NCBI GenBank assembly: GCA_029319145.1
Contig: CP119753.1
Coordinates: 744,001 to 808,000 of the forward strand
Direction of reading: 5' to 3'
DNA from: Microbacter sp. GSS18
GTDB lineage: Bacteria > Actinomycetota > Actinomycetes > Actinomycetales > Microbacteriaceae
Length of the DNA stretch: 64,000 nucleotides
Shown here: piece by piece, positions 29,475 through 38,264 of the stretch
Layout: each line of letters begins with the position of its first letter
How positions within the stretch are numbered: position 1 is the stretch's first letter
The notes under the pieces: model-generated
What the model was told of the DNA's origin: nothing
The model's database searches: none
The model's input: only the letters and a program-made list of their open reading frames with translations
Made by a program: the position numbers and the translations under genes

Positions 29475-30575
29475 ATGACCCTCACCGACGCAGACCCCGG
29501 CCTCGCCCCGCTCGAGTTCGCCGTCACGAAGAACCTCGCGGCCAAGAGCCCCGCCCAGCGCGAGGAGATCCTCGCGTCCCCGGCCTTCGGAACCGTCTTC
29601 ACGGACCACATGGTCGACATCTGCTGGTCGGCGCGCGGCGGCTGGCACCGCCCGCGCGTGCAGCCGTACGGGCCCATCTCGCTCGACCCGGCCGCTGCGG
29701 TCCTGCACTACGGACAGGAGATCTTCGAGGGGATCAAGGCCTACCGCCACGCCGACGGATCGATCCACACCTTCCGCCCCGACCAGAACGGCCTGCGCCT
29801 GCAGCGCAGCGCGCGTCGCCTCGCGCTGCCGGAGCTGCCGGTGGAGTACTTCATCCAGTCCCTGCGCGAGTTGATCGCCGTCGACGCCGACTGGGTGCCG
29901 TCGGGCGAGGACCAGAGCCTGTACCTGCGGCCGTTCATGTTCGCCAAGGAGGCGTTCCTCGGGGTGCGCCCCGCGCACAAGGTCGCCTACTACGTGATCG
30001 CCAGCCCCGTCGGCGCCTACTTCAAGGGCGGCGCGAAGCCGGTCACGATCTGGCTCAGCGAGGACTACGCCCGCGCGGGCAAGGGCGGCACGGGCGCGGC
30101 CAAGACCGGCGGCAACTACGCCGCGAGCCTGCTGCCGCAGGCGGAGGCGAACGAGAACGGCTGCGACCAGGTCGTCTTCCTCGACCAGGACCGCAACGTC
30201 GAGGAGCTCGGCGGTATGAACGTCGTGTTCGTGCACAAGGACGGCACGCTCGTCACGCCCCAGTCCGACTCGATCCTGCCGGGCATCACGCGCGATTCGC
30301 TCCTTCAGCTGGCCGCCGACCGCGGCCACACGATCGAGCGGCGGAGCGTCTCGCTCGAGGAGTGGCGCGAGGGCGTGGCATCCGGCGACATCGTCGAGGT
30401 GTTCGCATGCGGCACGGCGGCTGTCGTCGCCCCGATCGGCACGCTCAAGGGGCGCGACTTCTCCGACGAGCAGCCTCTCGGCCAGCTGGCTCTGTCGCTG
30501 CGCGAGGAGCTCACCGACATCCAGTACGGCCGCCGCGAGGACAAGCACGGCTGGCTCGTGCGCCTCGACGCGTAG
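29475..30575 (+). CDS. ilvE: Branched-chain amino acid aminotransferase
   Basis: This PLP-dependent class IV aminotransferase transfers the amino group from glutamate in the last step of valine, leucine and isoleucine synthesis. The 366-residue protein has HYGQEIFEGIKAYRHADG, the PLP lysine region in AAKTGGNYAASLLPQ, and the signature LEELGGMNVVFVH (read VEELGGMN...). The long open frame from 29145 is read through from leuB in another phase; ATG 29475 is the true start (MTLTDADPGLAPLEFAV). It is followed by a perfect 23-bp inverted repeat. Confidence 0.93.
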   Translation: MTLTDADPGLAPLEFAVTKNLAAKSPAQREEILASPAFGTVFTDHMVDICWSARGGWHRPRVQPYGPISLDPAAAVLHYGQEIFEGIKAYRHADGSIHTFRPDQNGLRLQRSARRLALPELPVEYFIQSLRELIAVDADWVPSGEDQSLYLRPFMFAKEAFLGVRPAHKVAYYVIASPVGAYFKGGAKPVTIWLSEDYARAGKGGTGAAKTGGNYAASLLPQAEANENGCDQVVFLDQDRNVEELGGMNVVFVHKDGTLVTPQSDSILPGITRDSLLQLAADRGHTIERRSVSLEEWREGVASGDIVEVFACGTAAVVAPIGTLKGRDFSDEQPLGQLALSLREELTDIQYGRREDKHGWLVRLDA

Positions 30576-30592
30576 CCGCCACACGCCCGCAG

Positions 30593-30651
30593 ACCGTGTC
30601 CCACTTTTCGCCGCCCGCCCTCGCGCGAGGCGGCGAAAAGTGGGACACGGT
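30593..30651. repeat. Perfect 23-bp inverted repeat
   Basis: Arms 30593-30615 and 30629-30651 are perfectly complementary with a 13-nt loop; each arm contains GTCCCACTTTTCGCC. It sits 18 nt past the ilvE stop. The lack of a T-tract after the stem makes a simple terminator unlikely; a dispersed intergenic repeat family or mRNA 3'-end protector is possible. Confidence 0.85.
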
Positions 30652-30672
30652 TCGCGTGGGTAGGCTGTGCGG

Positions 30673-31440
30673 GTGAGGATCGCGCGTTTCAGCCACAACG
30701 GAGCCATCACCTACGGAATCGTCGACGAAGGCGATCTGGTCGTCCTCTCGGGCGACCCGATGTTCGCGGGTTTCGAGACGACGGGCGAGCGTGTGCCGAT
30801 CAGCGACGTCGCGCTGCTGGCCCCGGTGATCCCGCGGTCGAAGGTGGTGTGCGTGGGCCGGAACTACCGTGACCACGCCGCCGAGCTCGGAAACGACGTG
30901 CCCGCCGAGCCGATGCTCTTCCTCAAGCCGAACACATCCGTGATCGGCCCCGGCGATGCCATCTCGCTCCCGCCGCAGTCCCAGCGCGTGGACTTCGAGG
31001 GCGAACTGGCGGCCGTCATCGGCAAGATCGCGAAGAACGTGCCGGCCGAGCGCGCGCTCGACTACGTGTTCGGGTACACGATCGGCAACGACGTCACCGC
31101 GCGCGACCTCCAGAAGACCGACGGGCAGTGGGCGCGCGCCAAGGGGTTCGACACGTTCTGCCCGCTGGGCCCCGCCATCGAGACGGACTTCGACCCGGCG
31201 GGGGATGCCGTCGTCACCACGCGCGTGAACGGCGAGGTCCGTCAGCAGGGTCCGATCAGCGACATGATCTTCTCGCTGGCCGACATCATCGCCTATGCGT
31301 CGGCGGCGTTCACGCTGCTGCCAGGCGACGTCATCCTCACGGGGACGCCCGCGGGCGTCGGCCCCTTCGTCGCCGGCGACGTCGTCGAGGTCGAGATCAC
31401 GGGGCTCGGCATCCTGCGCAATCCGGCACGTCATGCCTGA
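30673..31440 (+). CDS. Fumarylacetoacetate hydrolase-family protein
   Basis: The 255-residue protein has the FAH fold: [29 protein letters not shown], the metal-binding acid cluster in [13 protein letters not shown], and [14 protein letters not shown]. Family members hydrolyse or decarboxylate 3-oxo acids or related ring-cleavage products with a divalent metal; the true substrate is not deducible. GTG 30673 is chosen over GTG 30667 because TAGGCT (30661-30666) lies exactly 6 nt before it, implying a leaderless mRNA. It overlaps the next gene by 8 nt. Confidence 0.88.
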   Translation: MRIARFSHNGAITYGIVDEGDLVVLSGDPMFAGFETTGERVPISDVALLAPVIPRSKVVCVGRNYRDHAAELGNDVPAEPMLFLKPNTSVIGPGDAISLPPQSQRVDFEGELAAVIGKIAKNVPAERALDYVFGYTIGNDVTARDLQKTDGQWARAKGFDTFCPLGPAIETDFDPAGDAVVTTRVNGEVRQQGPISDMIFSLADIIAYASAAFTLLPGDVILTGTPAGVGPFVAGDVVEVEITGLGILRNPARHA

Positions 31441-32722
31441 CGAGGACACCGGCTCCACCGTCGACCTCGCCCGCATCCAGCGGCGCACCGTGGCGGTGCT
31501 CGCGGCAGGCCAGGTGCTGGGCGGGCTCGCGTTCGGCGCGACCGTCTCGCTGGGGGCGGTGCTCGCGGCCGACATCTCCGGTGACGAGGCGCTGTCGGGC
31601 CTTGCGGCGGCCGGGGTGACCCTCGGCACCGCGCTCATCGCGATTCCGCTCGCGGCCCTCGCCCGCGGGCGCGGCAGGCGCCTCGCGCTGACCGCGGGAA
31701 TGCTGATCGCGCTGCTGGGCGTGGGGCTGGTCGTCGTCGCCGTGGCACTCGGGTCCTTCGTGCTGCTGCTGCTCGGCTTCGGTCTGATCGGCGGCGGCCA
31801 GGCGGCGAATCTTCAGTCGCGCTTCGCAGCCGCCGACCTGGCGACGGACCGCTCACGCGGCCGCGATCTGTCCATCGTCGTGTGGGCGACGACGATCGGG
31901 GCGGTGCTCGGTCCGAATCTCACCGGCCCCGGCGAGGCGATCGGGCAGGCCATCGGGATGCCGCCGCTCACCGGGCCCTATGTGTTCACGATCGTCGCGC
32001 AGCTGTTCGGCGTGACGCTGTACCTCGTCGCACTCCGGCCCGACCCACTGCTCCTGGCCCAGCAGGAGGTCGCGCGGGCTGCCGAACACCATCAGGCGGC
32101 GACGATCGCCAAGCCCGATCGCCCGAGCGTCGCACGCTTTGCGATCTTCGCGATCGCGGCGGCGCACGGGACCATGGTCGCGGTCATGGCGATGACGCCC
32201 GTGCACCTGCTCCACCACGGTGCGACCCTGACCATCATCGGCGTGACGATCAGCCTGCACATCGCGGGCATGTTCGCGCTCGCCCCCGTGTTCGGCATCC
32301 TCGCCGACCGCATCGGGAGGCTGCGCACGATCCTCGTCGGCCAGGCGATCCTCGCGCTGTCGCTGCTGACCGCTTCGTTCGGAGCCGACTCCACGGTCGC
32401 CGTCACGGTCGGCCTCGTCCTCCTGGGGCTGGGCTGGAGCGCTTCGACGGTCGCGGGATCCACGCTGCTGACCGAGGCCTCGAGCGAGCGGCTCCGCACG
32501 CGCCGGCAGGGACTGAGCGACTTCACCATGAGCATGGTGGGCGCCGCCGGGGCGATCCTCGCCGGAGTCGTGCTCGGATGGATCGGGTACGGGGGTCTCG
32601 CCCTCGTGGTCGGCATCCTCGTCGTCGCCGTCGTCGCGTTCGCCCCGTGGGGCCGCGATCGGCGCACCGAGGTGCCGGCGGAGGCCGTCGCCGGGCCCGA
32701 GGAGCCGGCGGCCCGCCCGTAG
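31433..32722 (+). CDS. MFS transporter
   Basis: The 429-residue protein has about 12 hydrophobic helices, with a short hydrophilic N-terminus ([19 protein letters not shown]) and loops of the major facilitator type: [11 protein letters not shown] between helices 2 and 3, and [17 protein letters not shown] after the central loop. The substrate cannot be told. Its ATG overlaps the end of the FAH-family gene by 8 nt, so the two are cotranslated; a shared metabolite is possible but not shown. gltX follows after 11 nt with its own -10. Confidence 0.82.
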   Translation: MPDEDTGSTVDLARIQRRTVAVLAAGQVLGGLAFGATVSLGAVLAADISGDEALSGLAAAGVTLGTALIAIPLAALARGRGRRLALTAGMLIALLGVGLVVVAVALGSFVLLLLGFGLIGGGQAANLQSRFAAADLATDRSRGRDLSIVVWATTIGAVLGPNLTGPGEAIGQAIGMPPLTGPYVFTIVAQLFGVTLYLVALRPDPLLLAQQEVARAAEHHQAATIAKPDRPSVARFAIFAIAAAHGTMVAVMAMTPVHLLHHGATLTIIGVTISLHIAGMFALAPVFGILADRIGRLRTILVGQAILALSLLTASFGADSTVAVTVGLVLLGLGWSASTVAGSTLLTEASSERLRTRRQGLSDFTMSMVGAAGAILAGVVLGWIGYGGLALVVGILVVAVVAFAPWGRDRRTEVPAEAVAGPEEPAARP

Positions 32723-32733
32723 ACTGGAAGGCG

Positions 32734-34248
32734 ATGTCTTCCACGCCTGACCCTCGCACCACCACCGCCACCGGAGCCGACGTCCGCGTCCGCTTCTGCC
32801 CGTCTCCGACGGGACTTCCGCACGTCGGCCTGATCCGCACCGCGCTGTTCAACTGGGCGTATGCACGGCACCACGGCGGCAAGCTGGTGTTCCGCATCGA
32901 GGACACCGACGCCGCTCGCGACAGCGAGGAGAGCTACCACCAGCTGCTCGACGCCCTGCGCTGGCTCGAGATCGACTGGGACGAGGGCGTCGAGGTCGGC
33001 GGCCCGCACGGCCCGTACCGCCAGTCGCAGCGGCACGACGTCTACCGCGACGTCCTCGCGAAGCTCGTGGAGTCCGGGGCCGTCTACGAGAGCTACTCGA
33101 CCGCCGAGGAGATCGACGCGCGCAACGAGGCGGCGGGCCGCGCCAAGCAGCTCGGCTACGACAACTTCGACCGCACGCTCACCGAGGAGCAGAAGGCCGC
33201 CTTCCGCGCCGAGGGCCGCGAGCCCGCGTGGCGCCTGAAGGTCCCCGACGAGGACATCACCTACGTCGACATGATCCGCGGCGAGGTCACATTCCCGGCG
33301 GGGTCGTTCCCGGACTTCGTGCTCGTGCGGGCCGGGGGCGTGCCGCTCTACCCGTTCACCAACCCGGTGGACGACGCACTCATGGGCATCACGCACGTCA
33401 TCCGGGGCGAGGACCTCATGCCCTCCACCGCGCGCCAGCTCACGCTCTACCGCGCACTCGTGGACGCCGGCGTCACCGATTTCATCCCGCGCTTCGCGCA
33501 CATGCCGCTCGTGCTCGGTGAGACGGGCAACAAGAAGCTCTCCAAGCGCGACCCCAAGGCCGACCTCTTCCTGCAGCGCGAGAAGGGATTCATCCACGAG
33601 GGCCTGCTGAACTACCTCGCCCTGCTCGGCTGGTCGATCGCCCCCGACCGCGACGTCTTCTCGCTCGACGAGCTCGTGTCGGCGTTCGACATCGCCGACG
33701 TCAACCCGAATCCGGCGCGGTTCGACCAGAAGAAGGCCGAGTCGATCAACGGCGACCACATCCGGATGCTGACTCCCGCCGACTTCGAGGCGCGCATCGT
33801 CCCGTACCTGACCGCCGCAGGCGTCATCGACGGCGACCCGACTCCGGAGCAGACGGCGATCATCGCCGCCGCGGCGCCGCTCGTGCAGGAGCGCGTCCAG
33901 ATGCTGGGCGATGTGCCGGGGCTGCTCGGCTTCCTGTTCACCAACGAGATCGACTACGCCGAGGACGCGCTGAAGTCGCTCCCTGCGAATGCCGACGAGG
34001 TTCTGGTCGCATCCGTCGCCGCCCTGGAGCTCGTCCCCGAGTCCGAGTTCACCGCGGCGGCGGTGCAGGAGGCGCTCACCGGCGCCCTCATCGACGGGCT
34101 GGGGCTCAAGCCGCGCGTGGCCTACGGTCCGCTGCGGGTTGCTGTGAGCGGTCGCCGCGTGTCGCCGCCGCTGTTCGAGTCGATGGAGCTGCTCGGCAAG
34201 CCCGAGACCCTCCGCCGGCTGGGCGCGCTCGTGGCGCGACACGCCTGA
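32734..34248 (+). CDS. gltX: Glutamyl-tRNA synthetase
   Basis: This class I aminoacyl-tRNA synthetase charges tRNA-Glu. The 504-residue protein has the HIGH-type motif in [20 protein letters not shown] (about 25-44), the KMSKS-type motif [15 protein letters not shown] (about 265) and an all-helical anticodon-binding C-terminus. TAGACT at 32720-32725 lies 8 nt before ATG 32734, with GGAAGG as a possible short ribosome site. The frame is open far upstream but only in the shadow of the MFS gene. tRNA-Gln follows 70 nt downstream; two tRNA-Glu genes lie 7 kb away. Confidence 0.95.
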   Translation: MSSTPDPRTTTATGADVRVRFCPSPTGLPHVGLIRTALFNWAYARHHGGKLVFRIEDTDAARDSEESYHQLLDALRWLEIDWDEGVEVGGPHGPYRQSQRHDVYRDVLAKLVESGAVYESYSTAEEIDARNEAAGRAKQLGYDNFDRTLTEEQKAAFRAEGREPAWRLKVPDEDITYVDMIRGEVTFPAGSFPDFVLVRAGGVPLYPFTNPVDDALMGITHVIRGEDLMPSTARQLTLYRALVDAGVTDFIPRFAHMPLVLGETGNKKLSKRDPKADLFLQREKGFIHEGLLNYLALLGWSIAPDRDVFSLDELVSAFDIADVNPNPARFDQKKAESINGDHIRMLTPADFEARIVPYLTAAGVIDGDPTPEQTAIIAAAAPLVQERVQMLGDVPGLLGFLFTNEIDYAEDALKSLPANADEVLVASVAALELVPESEFTAAAVQEALTGALIDGLGLKPRVAYGPLRVAVSGRRVSPPLFESMELLGKPETLRRLGALVARHA

Positions 34249-34318
34249 GCGTCTCGGTTTGGCCGATCGGCCGACGTCGTCTAAGCTTGATCCTCGGCAC
34301 GACTTCGGTCGAACACCA

Positions 34319-34390
34319 TGGGGTATGGTGTAATTGGCAACACGGCTGATTCTGGTTCAGTTGTTCTTGGTTCGAGTCCAGGTACCCCAG
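34319..34390 (+). tRNA. tRNA-Gln (anticodon CTG)
   Basis: Cloverleaf of 72 nt: acceptor TGGGGTA pairs with TACCCCA, anticodon stem GCTGA/TCAGT with loop TTCTGGT, T-arm with GGTTCGAGTCC. CCA is not encoded (GCA follows). TAAGCT at 34282-34287 is a likely -10. Confidence 0.95.
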
Positions 34391-34400
34391 CAAGAGAAGA

Positions 34401-34430
34401 AACCCCCGCTCAGCGGGGGTTTTCTCTTTT
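34401..34430 (+). terminator. Terminator of tRNA-Gln
   Basis: Stem AACCCCCGC (34401-34409) with GCGGGGGTT (34413-34421), 3-nt loop, followed by TTCTCTTTT. It lies 10 nt past the tRNA. Confidence 0.9.
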
Positions 34431-34556
34431 GGCGCGCGTTGTCGGACGGTTGTCCGCCGTGTGGGCGGGTGGTAGCTTCTGGCACGTCGGAGCGAAGGCG
34501 CGGGCAGGGTGACGTCGAGCGCCGTGACCGCTCCGGAACCCTCGAGGATCGGGCCC

Positions 34557-35423
34557 ATGGATGCGCCGAAGCTGACGGCGGAGCAGTCGCGAGAACTGGA
34601 CGAATTGCGCCGCCGTGCGTACGGCGGCGCATCCGAGTCCGGTCTCGATGCACGCGAGAGCAGCCGGCTCGTGGAACTCGAAGACCTCGTGCGCGCACAC
34701 GCCTCGTCACGCGGGGACGACGACCGGGTGGACGACGACCGGGTGGACGACGACCGGGTGGACGTCCCCAGCGAACCCGCCGCGGTGGCTGCGGCATCCG
34801 TGCGGAACGATCCTGCCGTGTCGACGGACGTGGCGACCGACGGCCGGGCGGGTTCCGCCGTGCTCTCGGCCCCGCCCGCGGAGTCGGAGTCCCATTCCGC
34901 ATCGACGCCGCACTCGACGGGCGATGTCCCGTTCGCGTGGCTCAAGCGCCCCCGTACGACGGCGCAGCTCGCGCTCGGGGTTGCGGTCGGCATCGTCGTC
35001 GGCGTCGTGCTGGGCATGGTGCTGCCGTCGCCGACCTGGTCGAGCCCCGACATCTCCCTGGCGACGACCGACGAGGAGTGGGCTCCGCAGTGGGAGAGCT
35101 ACCTCACGAACTACGAGATCGTCCCCGAGACGATGCAGGGGTACGACCGGCTCTTCGAGGTGCTCATGGTGTGGACCGCCGACGGCGTCTACGGCGACCG
35201 CTGTCTGCTCGTCGGGCACGAGCCCACACTGCGCATCACCGTCGAGACGTGCACAGCGCGCGACCGCTACCCGACCTTCGATCTCATCGTCACGGCACAG
35301 CTGCGCGGCGTGCTCGACGGCGCGTACGCCGTGGGCACGACGCTGCGCCTGGAAGCGCGCGAGGACGCGGTGGACGTCCGGGTGCTTCCGCCGGGGGCCC
35401 AGGAGCGCGTCGCGGGCGCGTGA
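34557..35423 (+). CDS. Single-pass membrane protein, function unknown
   Basis: A 288-residue protein: N-terminal charged region (LTAEQSRELDELRRRAYGG), a DDDRV triplet repeat, a disordered Ala/Ser/Pro stretch, one membrane helix near residue 160 (LALGVAVGIVVGVVLGMVL) and a C-terminal domain of about 110 residues with two cysteines (DRCLLVG, VETCTARDRY), probably outside the cell. ATG 34557 follows GAGGATC; GTG 34509 in the same frame is an alternative. No family is recognised. TAGCTT at 34473-34478 may be its -10. Confidence 0.65.
   Translation: MDAPKLTAEQSRELDELRRRAYGGASESGLDARESSRLVELEDLVRAHASSRGDDDRVDDDRVDDDRVDVPSEPAAVAAASVRNDPAVSTDVATDGRAGSAVLSAPPAESESHSASTPHSTGDVPFAWLKRPRTTAQLALGVAVGIVVGVVLGMVLPSPTWSSPDISLATTDEEWAPQWESYLTNYEIVPETMQGYDRLFEVLMVWTADGVYGDRCLLVGHEPTLRITVETCTARDRYPTFDLIVTAQLRGVLDGAYAVGTTLRLEAREDAVDVRVLPPGAQERVAGA
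34716..34760 (+). repeat. Three perfect tandem copies of a 15-bp unit
   Basis: GACGACGACCGGGTG repeats three times without change inside the coding region, giving three DDDRV blocks. Copy number may vary between strains. Confidence 0.9.
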
Positions 35424-35498
35424 GGCCGACGGCCGGCTAGCGCGGATCGACGCCTCCGCCGAGTCCGGCGAGTGCGCACCGTCGGCCGCCGCCGGCGG

Positions 35499-36416
35499 CT
35501 ATCCGAGCTGGCGGAGCGTTCCCTCGGCGAGCGCGGCGTAGTCCGCGCGGTCGTCGCTGCGCACCGCGAGCATCGACGCGACGGCGGCGGCCCAGCCGCG
35601 TGCGCGCGCCCACAGCGCGTCGTCGGTGATCCCCGTCGCGGAGACGAAGTCTGCGCGACCGCCACGGTCGAACGCGAGCCATGCGGCGGCGAGGTCGTAG
35701 GCGGGGTCGCCCGCCGTGAGATCGCCGAAGTCGATGATCGCGGCGAGCCCCTCATCGCGTGCGATCACGTTCCCGGGATGCAGGTCGCCATGGATCCAGA
35801 CCGGCGCTCCGCTCCACTCGGGCTGGGCGAGCGCAGCGGTCCACGCCTCGCCGGCGGCGCGGACGAGCGCCGGGTCCAGGCGTCCGCCGGCGAGACGATC
35901 GAGGTTCTCGCGAACGCCGGCATCCCGCATCGCCAGAGGCACGCCGCGGAAGGGGTTGACGGGGTGGTCTGCGGGCGCGATCCGGTGAAGCGCGCCCAGA
36001 GCGCGGGCGAGGGGGACGGCCCAGGTCCGGCGGCCGGTCCGCGGCACCGCGAGCCCCGACGCCCCCGCGGTCCACGCCGCGACCGACCACGGCCACGGGA
36101 AGTCGGCCGAGGGGCGGCCCGCGACGACGGGAACCGGGACGGCGAGGCCCGAGGCCGCCGCGATCCGCGGGCCGAGCGTCGGCAGCCACCTCTGCTCGCC
36201 CTCGATGAGAGGCGCCGCGATCGCGCGCCGGGGGAGCCGCACCGTCCACGCGGTTCCGAGCCGCCAGATCCGGTTGTCCCAGCCTTCGTCCACCAGGCGC
36301 AGCGGCAGACGGGCGGCGCCGGGGATCGCCGACGCCTGGTGGGCGAGCAGCCGGCGCACGAGCGAGCGGTCTGCGGGGATCTCGGCGGCGGGCGCGTCGG
36401 GCACGACAGCGACCAT
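35499..36416 (-). CDS. Aminoglycoside phosphotransferase-fold protein (APH family)
   Basis: The 305-residue protein has a kinase-like fold: DNRIWRLG near the nucleotide loop, the catalytic motif VWIHGDLHPGNVIA (HGDxxxxN) around residue 215, and the metal-binding IDFGDLTAGDPAYDLA. These proteins phosphorylate aminoglycosides, macrolides, homoserine or other small molecules; resistance cannot be assumed. ATG 36416 gives a family-typical N-terminus; an in-frame ATG at 36437 is possible. It converges on the preceding membrane protein gene and diverges from fruR. Confidence 0.8.
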   Translation of the reverse strand: MVAVVPDAPAAEIPADRSLVRRLLAHQASAIPGAARLPLRLVDEGWDNRIWRLGTAWTVRLPRRAIAAPLIEGEQRWLPTLGPRIAAASGLAVPVPVVAGRPSADFPWPWSVAAWTAGASGLAVPRTGRRTWAVPLARALGALHRIAPADHPVNPFRGVPLAMRDAGVRENLDRLAGGRLDPALVRAAGEAWTAALAQPEWSGAPVWIHGDLHPGNVIARDEGLAAIIDFGDLTAGDPAYDLAAAWLAFDRGGRADFVSATGITDDALWARARGWAAAVASMLAVRSDDRADYAALAEGTLRQLG

Positions 36417-36462
36417 ACTCGCCCGTACTTTCGGCATTTATTCAGGAATGTGGATTCGGGTC

Positions 36463-36491
36463 TTGTTGTGTGTTGCTATCTGTTGTACTGT
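36463..36491 (+). promoter_or_regulatory. Promoter of the fructose operon
   Basis: TTGTTG (36463-36468), 17-nt spacer, TACTGT (36486-36491) in an unusually AT-rich patch. TGTTG-containing repeats (36465-36469, 36471-36475, 36481-36485) overlap it and could be the FruR operator. Confidence 0.6.
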
Positions 36492-36515
36492 GTGGGAAAT
36501 CCGAGGAGGGATGCC

Positions 36516-37295
36516 ATGTACGCGACGGAGCGCCAGCAGCACATCGAGGCACTGCTGCGCGATTCGGGCCGGGTGAGCGTCATCGATCTGGCGCAGCGGC
36601 TCGATGTCACAACCGAGACGATCCGTCGCGATCTCGGCGTCCTCGAGACCAGTGGCGTCCTGCGGCGCGTTCACGGCGGCGCCGTGACCGCCGAGCGGGC
36701 CAGCACCGCCGAGCCGACCCTCGCGGAGAGGCGCGTCGCCCACGGTGCGGCCAAGGAGTCGATCGCCGGCCGCGCGGCCGAAGCCGTGATCGAGGGATTC
36801 CACGGCTCGGTGTTCTTCGACGCCGGAACCACGACCGCGGCGGTCGCACAGCTGCTCGCCCCCCGGCTGCGCGACGGATCGATCGAGGTCGTGACCCACT
36901 CGATCTCGATCGCCGCCGACATCGCCTCGGCTCCCGGCGCCGCCCTCACCGTCATCGGCGGGAGGGTGCGCGGCGTCACCGGCGCTGCGGTCGGCGCCCG
37001 CACCGTCCGGACCATCGAGAGCCTGCGGCCCGACATCGCCTTCGTGGGCACGAACGGCGTGTCGGCCGCCTTCGGGCTGAGCACGCCCGATCCCGATGAA
37101 GCGGCCGTCAAGCACGCGATCGTGCGCTCGGCCCGGCGCGTGGTCGTGGTCGCCGCGGCGGACAAGCTCGGCGAGGAGCTGCTGGTCGGCTTCGCCGCGC
37201 TCTCGGACATCGATGTGCTCGTGACGGACACCGAGCCGGACGCCGACCTGGCGGCGGCCCTCGACGACGCAGGTGTGGAGGTATGGCGCGCATGA
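36516..37295 (+). CDS. fruR: DeoR-family repressor of the fructose operon
   Basis: The 259-residue protein has an N-terminal DeoR helix-turn-helix (RQQHIEALLRDSGRV, then SVIDLAQRLDVTTETIRRDL) and a sugar-phosphate-sensing domain of the DeoR_C type with FFDAGTTTAAVAQLL and VGTNGVSAAFGLSTPD. It is inferred to repress fruK-fruA-ptsH and itself, released by fructose-1-phosphate. ATG 36516 follows GAGGAGGG. Its stop overlaps the fruK start (ATGA). The frame is open well upstream, but the helix-turn-helix fixes the start. Confidence 0.88.
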   Translation: MYATERQQHIEALLRDSGRVSVIDLAQRLDVTTETIRRDLGVLETSGVLRRVHGGAVTAERASTAEPTLAERRVAHGAAKESIAGRAAEAVIEGFHGSVFFDAGTTTAAVAQLLAPRLRDGSIEVVTHSISIAADIASAPGAALTVIGGRVRGVTGAAVGARTVRTIESLRPDIAFVGTNGVSAAFGLSTPDPDEAAVKHAIVRSARRVVVVAAADKLGEELLVGFAALSDIDVLVTDTEPDADLAAALDDAGVEVWRA

Positions 37296-38239
37296 TCGTG
37301 ACACTGACCGCGAACCCGTCCCTGGATCGGACGGTGAGCCTGCCGGACGCGCTGCGACCCGGCGAGGTGCAGTCCGCGACGGCGTCGCGCGAGGATGCCG
37401 GCGGCAAGGGGATCAACGTCGCAGGCGTCATCCGCGCCGCCGGCATCCCGGTCCGCGCCGTGCTCCCGCTCGCCGCCGACGATCCGTTCGGCGCCGTGCT
37501 GGCTGCGACCGGCCTCGACGCCGTCACGGTTCCGGTCCGCGGGCACGTGCGGGCGAATCTGACGCTCGCGGATGCGCAGGGGACGACCACGAAGCTGAAC
37601 CTTCCGGGTGCAGCCCTCTCGGCGGCCGAGCAGGACGCGCTCATCTCGGCGACCGTCGCGGCCGGTGACGGAGCCGACTGGCTCGTGCTCGCGGGATCCC
37701 TGCCGCCCGGCGCCCCGGACGACTTCTACGTCGCCGTCGTGGAGGCCGTGCGGTCCGCGCACGGGTCGTCGGCGCCCCGCATCGCCGTGGACACCTCGGG
37801 CGAGGCCCTGCGAGCGGTCGTCGAGCGTGCGCGTCCCGATCTCATCAAGCCGAACGAGGACGAGCTCAGCGAGCTGGCGGGCATCGCGCTCGACCCCGAG
37901 GCCGGACTCGCCGAGGACGTCCTGCGGATCGCCGGCCACATCGTCCCGCAGCGTTCCGCGTCGGCGCTGATCACCCTGGGAGCGCACGGCGCCGTCTACG
38001 TCGACGCCGAGGGCGCCTGGCTCGGCACGCCGCCGCCGATCAGCGTCGCGAGCACCGTGGGCGCCGGCGACAGCTCGCTCGCAGGATTCCTCATCGGGGA
38101 CGCCGAGCGCCTCGCCGCACCGCAGCGCCTGGAGCGCAGCATCCGCTACGGAGCCGCCGCCGCCTCGCTGCCGGGGACCCAGCCCCCGCATCCGGAGGAT
38201 CTGCCCACCGGTCCCGTTCCCCTCACCCGTCTCGTCTGA
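37292..38239 (+). CDS. fruK: 1-phosphofructokinase
   Basis: FruK phosphorylates the fructose-1-phosphate delivered by the PTS to fructose-1,6-bisphosphate. The 315-residue PfkB-family protein starts MIVTLTANPSLDRTVSL, has the sugar-binding GGKGINVAGVIRAAG and the catalytic motif VGAGDSSLAGFLIGD near the C-terminus. ATG 37292 overlaps the fruR stop (ATGA) and is preceded by GGAGG at about 10 nt; an ATG at 37283 is in frame but too close to that site. Confidence 0.92.
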   Translation: MIVTLTANPSLDRTVSLPDALRPGEVQSATASREDAGGKGINVAGVIRAAGIPVRAVLPLAADDPFGAVLAATGLDAVTVPVRGHVRANLTLADAQGTTTKLNLPGAALSAAEQDALISATVAAGDGADWLVLAGSLPPGAPDDFYVAVVEAVRSAHGSSAPRIAVDTSGEALRAVVERARPDLIKPNEDELSELAGIALDPEAGLAEDVLRIAGHIVPQRSASALITLGAHGAVYVDAEGAWLGTPPPISVASTVGAGDSSLAGFLIGDAERLAAPQRLERSIRYGAAAASLPGTQPPHPEDLPTGPVPLTRLV

Positions 38240-38264
38240 ACCGCAACACCAACGGAGGTATCCA

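Noticed and set aside
35499..36416. Calling the phosphotransferase-fold protein an antibiotic resistance gene
   Set aside because: The fold is shared by many kinases and no resistance-specific residues or context are visible.
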